From positions 1-10,411 of the forward strand of contig JAUVXT010000080.1 in NCBI GenBank assembly GCA_030603465.1: a stretch of DNA of 10,411 bases. Reading direction: 5' to 3'. The position numbers and the translations under genes are program-made. Source of the DNA: Deltaproteobacteria bacterium (GTDB lineage: Bacteria; Desulfobacterota; Syntrophia; Syntrophales; UBA2210). The notes under the pieces were generated by a model. That model saw nothing but the letters and a program-made list of their open reading frames with translations, was not told the DNA's origin and made no database searches. Shown in pieces: positions 6,618 to 10,411 of the stretch (within the stretch, counting starts at the first letter, position 1; the number at the start of each line of letters is the position of its first letter).

Positions 6618-7907
6618 ATGGAAAAATCATTTATGCCCGCATTTCAGACGAGAGAGGAACTGGAGGCGTATCAACTGGAAGGGCTTAAATGGACAGTCAA
6701 TCATGCCTGCCGGGGATCGGCGTTTTACAAAAAAAAGTTTGAAGAGACCGGTGTAACTCCCGATGATATCAAAACCCTGGATGATCTTAAAAGACTCCCC
6801 TTTGTTACCGCCCAGGATCTGCAGGATAATTATCCCTGGCCCTTGCTATCGGCACCGATGAAAGAGATCGTGCGGCTCCACGCCTCATCGGGAACGACGG
6901 GAAAGCGCAAGGTAATGTTCTATACGGCAAAGGATATCGACGACTGGGCCAATATGTTTGCCCGGTGTTATGAAATAGCGGGACTGTCAAGAGAAGACAG
7001 GGTGCAGATATGTGTCGGTTATGGTGTGTGGACGGCCGGCGCCGGGTTTCAGCTCGGCTGTGAGCGATTCGGGGCATTTGCAATACCGGCCGGGCCGGGA
7101 AATCTCGATATGCAGATGCAGTTTCTCATCGATTTTCAGCCCACCGTCATATGCGCCACCGCCTCCATGGGGCTCCTTATGGCGGAAGAGGTGGACAAGC
7201 GGGGACTGCGCGATAAAATTAATGTGAAAAAGGTGATCTTCGGGGCGGAACGATCGAACGACGCCATGACCGGCAAGATCAAGGAATTGATGGGCGCGGA
7301 GCACACCTTCGATATTCCCGGATTGACGGAGCTCTACGGCCCCGGAACAGGACTGGACTGCATCCATCACACCGGCATACATTATTGGGCCGATTACTAT
7401 ATCATGGAACTCCTCGATCCCGATACGCTGGAGCCTGTCCGGGAAGGGGAGGTGGGTGAGATGGTATACACGACGCTTCGCAAGGAAGGGGCGCCGCTGA
7501 TCCGTTACCGGTCCCGCGATCTGACGAGGGCAATTGCGGGGACATGTCCCTGCGGATCGATACTTCCCAGACATGACAAATTGCTGGGGCGTTCCGACGA
7601 TATGTTTATTATCAGAGGCGTCAATGTTTATCCGGGACATATCGATGAGATACTGGCCAGACAGGCCGGGATCGGGAGCGAATATCAGATCCATCTCAAG
7701 CGCGGGGACGATGGCAAGGACTATATGACCGTAAATGTCGAGCGTGATGAAGGAGGCGATCCCAACAGGGACGCAAAACTTGCGAAAAAGATAGAGACCG
7801 AAATCAGAAAGGGTGTCCTGGTAAGCGGAAAGGTGGAAATAGTGGAATATCATGCCCTTCCCAGGACGGATCGGAAGTCGAAACGGGTTTTTGACAGTCG
7901 TGATTAA
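6618..7907 (+). CDS. paaK: Phenylacetate/arylacetate-CoA ligase (AMP-forming, PaaK family)
   Basis: The enzyme activates an arylacetic acid to its CoA thioester using ATP (giving AMP and PPi). The 429-aa length is normal for PaaK. Motifs seen are the adenylate P-loop HASSGTTGKRK at 88-98, YGVWTAGAGFQLG at 135-147, TELYGPGTG at 237-245, RYRSRDLTR at 297-304 with Cys-rich CPCG at 310-313, hinge LLGRSDDMFIIRGVNVYP at 322-339, and the C-terminal PRTDRKSKRVFD with catalytic lysine K420 or K422. AAAGGAG at 6606-6612 precedes ATG 6618. It is next to iorAB, the standard pairing for arylpyruvate/arylacetyl-CoA interconversion; phenyl-, hydroxyphenyl- and indoleacetate are all possible substrates. An AMP-forming ligase favours activation of the free acid. 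It is separated from iorA by 458 bp containing repeat copy 3 and the iorA leader, so it may be regulated separately. Confidence 0.92.
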   Translation: MEKSFMPAFQTREELEAYQLEGLKWTVNHACRGSAFYKKKFEETGVTPDDIKTLDDLKRLPFVTAQDLQDNYPWPLLSAPMKEIVRLHASSGTTGKRKVMFYTAKDIDDWANMFARCYEIAGLSREDRVQICVGYGVWTAGAGFQLGCERFGAFAIPAGPGNLDMQMQFLIDFQPTVICATASMGLLMAEEVDKRGLRDKINVKKVIFGAERSNDAMTGKIKELMGAEHTFDIPGLTELYGPGTGLDCIHHTGIHYWADYYIMELLDPDTLEPVREGEVGEMVYTTLRKEGAPLIRYRSRDLTRAIAGTCPCGSILPRHDKLLGRSDDMFIIRGVNVYPGHIDEILARQAGIGSEYQIHLKRGDDGKDYMTVNVERDEGGDPNRDAKLAKKIETEIRKGVLVSGKVEIVEYHALPRTDRKSKRVFDSRD

Positions 7908-7913
7908 AAAAGA

Positions 7914-8121
7914 TTTCGCATTTTAGCTGATGAACCGCATAAACACCTTTTCGCTTGTCTAAGATGCTTTTTGATAAATCCAGGGCTTGCTTCAGACGAT
8001 CCCAAAACTCGCCCTCCGGGCTCAGACAGTTGGGATCGCTTTTCTTCCGCTTCGCCAGGATTTATTCGCAAAAACCACCTTAATGACCGCTCAAAGGTAT
8101 TTATGCTTGAACAACTTTATT
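7914..8121 (+). repeat. dispersed palindromic repeat family B, copy 3
   Basis: This copy runs from TTTCGCATTT, right after the ligase stop codon, to ACAACTTTAT. It shares the left arm TAAGATGCTTTTTGA (7960-7974), a diverged right arm (8068-8082), the GCGATCCCAA/TTGGGATCGC internal pair, the GCCC(tcc)GGGC tip and the outer CATAAACACCT/AGGTATTTATG pair. It has slightly more substitutions in the right arm than copy 2. ORFs of 79 and 66 codons run through it in two frames, both repeat translations. Confidence 0.85.
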
Positions 8122-8153
8122 GCAAAAAAAGCTTGCTTTTCAGTGAAGGGTGG

Positions 8154-8180
8154 TTTACTAACTACCTTTACCAATATAAA
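8154..8180 (+). promoter_or_regulatory. possible promoter for the iorA leader
   Basis: TTTACT (8154-8159, 4 of 6 to TTGACA) and TATAAA (8175-8180, 5 of 6 to TATAAT) with a short 15-bp spacer would start transcription near 8187, just before the leader ORF at 8198. The spacing is suboptimal. The two boxes partly overlap a 7-bp hairpin (ACCTTTA 8164-8170 with TAAAGGT 8177-8183), which could instead be a small operator. This is a low-confidence call. Confidence 0.25.
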
Positions 8181-8197
8181 GGTGTAATGAATTTATT

Positions 8198-8278
8198 ATG
8201 GAATGTTTGAACAATTATCTGAATTCTTGGTGGTGGCACAGCTTACATAGGGGAGTGAGGTCTGTTCGACGTCCATAA
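8198..8278 (+). CDS. putative Trp-rich leader peptide (26 aa) of the iorA attenuator
   Basis: This short ORF reads MECLNNYLNSWWWH and then 12 more residues to TAA at 8276-8278. Three consecutive Trp codons occupy 8228-8236. Such tandem Trp runs are the hallmark of tryptophan leader peptides. The ORF is followed 25 nt later by an intrinsic terminator and then by iorA, whose enzyme handles indolepyruvate, the keto acid of tryptophan. The peptide would have no function apart from its translation. Against it: no good Shine-Dalgarno is visible at normal spacing (AAAGGTG at 8178-8184 is 13 nt away and sits closer to another ATG at 8187 that opens a 7-codon ORF with one Trp), and TGGTGGTGG is a low-complexity run that can arise by chance. 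Confidence 0.5.
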   Translation: MECLNNYLNSWWWHSLHRGVRSVRRP

Positions 8279-8336
8279 GGGATAGCAATATAAAACTTTA
8301 AAGAGCCGTGAGCAGACAATGTTCGCGGCTTTTTTT
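8228..8336 (+). promoter_or_regulatory. candidate tryptophan transcription attenuator of iorAB
   Basis: Two mutually exclusive RNA structures can be drawn. The terminator is 8304-8314 with 8320-8330. The antiterminator is 8260-8267 plus 8269-8271 (GTCTGTTC, bulged G, ACG) with 8307-8317 (CGTGAGCAGAC): 11 pairs, one G-U wobble, one bulge. The antiterminator removes most of the terminator's 5' arm. A ribosome stalled on the Trp codons (8228-8236) would leave 8260-8271 free, giving read-through. A ribosome reaching the stop codon at 8276 would cover it, giving termination. Trp codons to terminator is about 65 nt, similar to the E. coli trp leader. A weaker 1:2-type pairing exists (TTGAACA 8207-8213 with TGTTCGA 8263-8269). 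The reading is inferred from sequence alone. Confidence 0.55.
8301..8336 (+). terminator. strong intrinsic terminator in the iorA leader
   Basis: AGCCGTGAGCA (8304-8314) pairs with TGTTCGCGGCT (8320-8330) over 11 bp, including two G-U wobbles, around a GACAA loop; a T tract runs 8330-8336. It ends 29 nt before the iorA ATG with no complete ordinary gene upstream since the ligase stop at 7907, so it cannot be a normal end-of-gene terminator and is best read as a leader attenuator. Confidence 0.85.
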
Positions 8337-8365
8337 ATGGGTGAAGCGAGAAGAGAGGTCATAGG

Positions 8366-10204
8366 ATGAGTAAGTTGGAACAGAGGATACTGATGGGGAA
8401 CGAAGCGATCGGACGGGGGATTGTCGAAGCGGGATGCTCCCTGGCCGCTTCCTACCCCGGAACGCCGGCATCGGAGGTGCTGGCATCGGTGGTGGCATTC
8501 TCGAAGGAAACGGAAACGGGCATGCATATAGAATGGTCCGTTAATGAGAAGGTGGCCTATGAAATTGCCCTGGCCAACAGCTATACGGGGAAGCGATCCG
8601 CCGTTGCCATGAAGCAGGTCGGCCTGAATGTGGCGTCCGATCCCTTTATGAGATCGGCCTATATCGGAGTGAAGGGGGGACTGGTCCTTGTTGTGGCGGA
8701 TGACCCGGGGCCCCACAGTTCACAGACGGAGCAGGACAGCCGTTTCTTCGCGCAGTTCGCGCGGGTGCCCGTATTCGATCCCGCGAGCCCGCGAGAGGCA
8801 AAAGAAATGGTGCCGCGGTCCTTCGAGCTTTCCGAAAAGTACGAAATTCCCGTGATGCTGCGGCCGACGACGGCCGTCTGTCACGCCCGTCAAAACGTCG
8901 ATTGCGCGCAGCCGGTGCAGATTGACAGAAAGGCCCGGTTTGAAAAGAATCTGGGGCGATGGGTGGCTACGCCTAATTTTTTGACCAATCTCCATCGCCT
9001 GCTCAACGAAAAGATGGCAGACATTGCCGGTGAAGAGGGTTTCTTTCCATCACTCGTTGCCGGAGATGGGTCACGGGGAAAAGAATGCGTCATATCCTCC
9101 GGCGTGGCCTATGCCCACACCTGCGATCTCCTCGAAAATATGGGATTGCTGGGAAAGGTGGATCTCTACAAGGTCGATATGCCCTACCCTTTGAACAGCC
9201 GATTTATCGAAGATATAAATGCCGGCTATGACAGGATACTCGTCATCGAAGAGACATATCCCGTCATCGAGACGCAGTTTTTAAATCGCGATATTCTGGG
9301 GAGAAATTCGGGTCCCGTTCCCAATGAAGGAGAACTGACCCCCGATGTCATCGAAAAGGTTTTGAGGACATTTTTTGACCTGCCGTCAGAAGAGGAGGGA
9401 GAGTCACCGAAAGGAAAGGGCCGCAGGCCCACACTCTGCGCGGGATGTCCACACCGGGCCGCCTTCTATGCCATAAGGGATACATTTCCGAAGGGCATAT
9501 ACCCCAGCGATATCGGATGTTATACACTGGGCATGAATCTTGGCGCCGTCGATACCTGTCACTGCATGGGCGCATGCATCAGCCAGGCGGCCGGATTCTA
9601 TAATGCCTATGCCGCCGATAACGGAGATTTCCCCACCATCGTGGCGACGATCGGTGATTCCACCTTTTTCCACGCGGGAATTCCTCCCCTTATCAATGCC
9701 GTTTTTACAAAGGCCCGTTTTATCGTAGTCATACTGGACAACTCCACCACAGCCATGACGGGTAATCAGCCCACGCCCCAGGTGGGGCTCCTGGCAGACG
9801 GAACTCCGGGGAATCAGGTTCTCATTCCCGATCTTGTAAAGGCATGCGGTGTGCGATTCCTCAGGGAATGCGATCCCTATAATCTGGAAGAATTTGTCGG
9901 TCATCTCAAGGAGGCAGATAAATATTGCCGGAGTGAAGAGGGTGGCGTGGCAGTAGTCATTTCGAAACATCCCTGTCTTATGGACAGAGGGGCGCAAAAA
10001 CCCGAAAGGGAATATCGCATAACAGTTACGGAAGAATGCACTGGATGTAAAAAGTGCCTCACTCATTTCGAATGTCCCGCCCTCATCTTCGATGCGGAAA
10101 CTGAAAGGGTGGCTGTCGATCCTTATATCTGCAACGGCTGCGCGGTGTGTCTCGCTGTTTGTCCCGTCGGCGCTATTGTTATGGAAGAGAAGGAGGTGGA
10201 ATGA
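8366..10204 (+). CDS. iorA: Indolepyruvate:ferredoxin oxidoreductase, alpha subunit
   Basis: IorA is the large, thiamine pyrophosphate- and Fe-S-containing subunit of the enzyme that interconverts arylpyruvates (indole-, phenyl-, hydroxyphenylpyruvate) plus CoA with arylacetyl-CoA plus CO2, using ferredoxin. The 612-aa protein begins with the pyrimidine-binding domain (NEAIGRGIVEAG, SYPGTPASEV at 29-38). It then has CAGCPHR at 358-364, the TPP-diphosphate motif GDSTFFHAG at 430-438 with LDNSTTAMTG at 457-466, and a C-terminal two-cluster ferredoxin domain: C558, C561, C564, C570 and C589, C592, C595, C599-P. The x5 gap in the first cluster is usual for IorA. AGAGAGG (8352-8358) is the ribosome site. 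The stop overlaps the iorB start. The leader suggests control by charged tRNA-Trp. Confidence 0.97.
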   Translation: MSKLEQRILMGNEAIGRGIVEAGCSLAASYPGTPASEVLASVVAFSKETETGMHIEWSVNEKVAYEIALANSYTGKRSAVAMKQVGLNVASDPFMRSAYIGVKGGLVLVVADDPGPHSSQTEQDSRFFAQFARVPVFDPASPREAKEMVPRSFELSEKYEIPVMLRPTTAVCHARQNVDCAQPVQIDRKARFEKNLGRWVATPNFLTNLHRLLNEKMADIAGEEGFFPSLVAGDGSRGKECVISSGVAYAHTCDLLENMGLLGKVDLYKVDMPYPLNSRFIEDINAGYDRILVIEETYPVIETQFLNRDILGRNSGPVPNEGELTPDVIEKVLRTFFDLPSEEEGESPKGKGRRPTLCAGCPHRAAFYAIRDTFPKGIYPSDIGCYTLGMNLGAVDTCHCMGACISQAAGFYNAYAADNGDFPTIVATIGDSTFFHAGIPPLINAVFTKARFIVVILDNSTTAMTGNQPTPQVGLLADGTPGNQVLIPDLVKACGVRFLRECDPYNLEEFVGHLKEADKYCRSEEGGVAVVISKHPCLMDRGAQKPEREYRITVTEECTGCKKCLTHFECPALIFDAETERVAVDPYICNGCAVCLAVCPVGAIVMEEKEVE

Positions 10205-10411
10205 TGGAACAGCAGATAATCATCAGCGGTACGGGCGGTCAGGGAGTACTGTTCCTGACGCGACTTCTTGCCGAGGCCGCTATGAATAAAGGACTGGACG
10301 TTCTCACGGCGGAGACCCACGGCATGGCTATGCGTGGCGGTACCGTCATATCCCATGTAAAGGTGGGGCCCTTCAAAAGCCCGGTTATTCGAAGAGGAAA
10401 GGCCGACTGCG
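10204..10411 (+). CDS. iorB: Indolepyruvate:ferredoxin oxidoreductase, beta subunit (3' end beyond window)
   Basis: The frame reads MEQQIIISGTGGQGVLFLTR and continues open to the window edge (69 codons). GTGGQG at residues 9-14 and THGMAMRGGTVISHVKVG near 38-55 are the signature segments of the gamma-type domain of 2-oxoacid:ferredoxin oxidoreductases, present in IorB. AAGGAGGT at 10190-10197 is a near-perfect Shine-Dalgarno, 6 nt from ATG 10204 and 3 nt from ATG 10201, so 10204 is preferred. The ATG shares its A with the iorA TGA stop (TGATG), giving translational coupling for an obligate heterodimer. Confidence 0.95.
   Translation, partial: MEQQIIISGTGGQGVLFLTRLLAEAAMNKGLDVLTAETHGMAMRGGTVISHVKVGPFKSPVIRRGKADC

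Noticed and set aside
6987..7853. 288-codon ORF on the minus strand
   Set aside because: It is antisense to the well-supported PaaK-family gene and has no recognisable domain. The same applies to minus-strand ORFs opposite rtcB (2165-2875) and iorA (9404-10066).
5207..8121. CRISPR array
   Set aside because: The repeated units are about 200 bp, spaced by whole genes and internally palindromic; there are no short regular repeats with spacers.
7971..8210. 79- and 66-codon overlapping ORFs after the ligase gene
   Set aside because: Two different frames of repeat copy 3 are both open, which indicates repeat sequence and not coding selection.
8198..8336. T-box, 6S RNA or SRP RNA in the iorA leader
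   Set aside because: I saw no T-box AGGGTGGNACCGCG motif, no SRP-type conserved loop, and no long 6S-like closing stem. The Trp-codon ORF with terminator explains the region better.

Overview
The window reads as a chromosomal segment of an anaerobic Gram-negative bacterium. The best guess is a Desulfobacterota/Syntrophales-like organism, which is an inference from gene content (ferredoxin-linked indolepyruvate oxidoreductase with an AMP-forming arylacetate-CoA ligase, lgt, bacterial RtcB/archease) and not proven. All real genes are on the + strand.

Layout: (1) The 3' part of a metallo-beta-lactamase-fold hydrolase (2-805). (2) A compact co-directional cluster at 942-4616: Xni-like 5'-3' exonuclease/flap endonuclease, archease, RtcB RNA ligase and thioredoxin-reductase-like flavoprotein. 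Gaps are 37 and 34 bp, and archease and rtcB overlap by 8 bp. Archease and RtcB form a known functional pair; the exonuclease and reductase are neighbours whose link is only positional. (3) A loose, repeat-rich stretch at 4617-8200, where fmdB-type zinc ribbon, lgt and a phenylacetate-CoA ligase family gene sit as single genes. Every gap there holds a long palindromic repeat: one 173-nt hairpin element (4666-4838) and three copies of a second, MITE-like family (about 5207-5465, 6355-6563, 7914-8121). A 44-bp perfect palindrome abuts the ribosome binding site of the ligase gene. (4) iorA (8366-10204) and the start of iorB (10204 to the window end), translationally coupled.

The most interesting feature is the iorA leader. 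A 26-codon ORF (8198-8278) carries three consecutive Trp codons. It is followed by an 11-bp G/C-rich hairpin plus U tract (8304-8336) that ends 29 nt before the iorA start codon. A segment inside the leader ORF (8260-8271) can pair over 11 bp with the 5' arm and loop of that terminator (8307-8317), an alternative antiterminator. Geometry and content match classical ribosome-mediated tryptophan attenuation, but in front of an indolepyruvate:ferredoxin oxidoreductase and not a trp operon.

Trp starvation would then switch the enzyme ON. That fits a biosynthetic, reductive-carboxylation role (indoleacetate to indoleacetyl-CoA by the upstream ligase, to indolepyruvate by IorAB, to Trp by transamination) better than the usual catabolic role. 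This is inference from sequence only. The weak point is a poor Shine-Dalgarno signal for the leader peptide.
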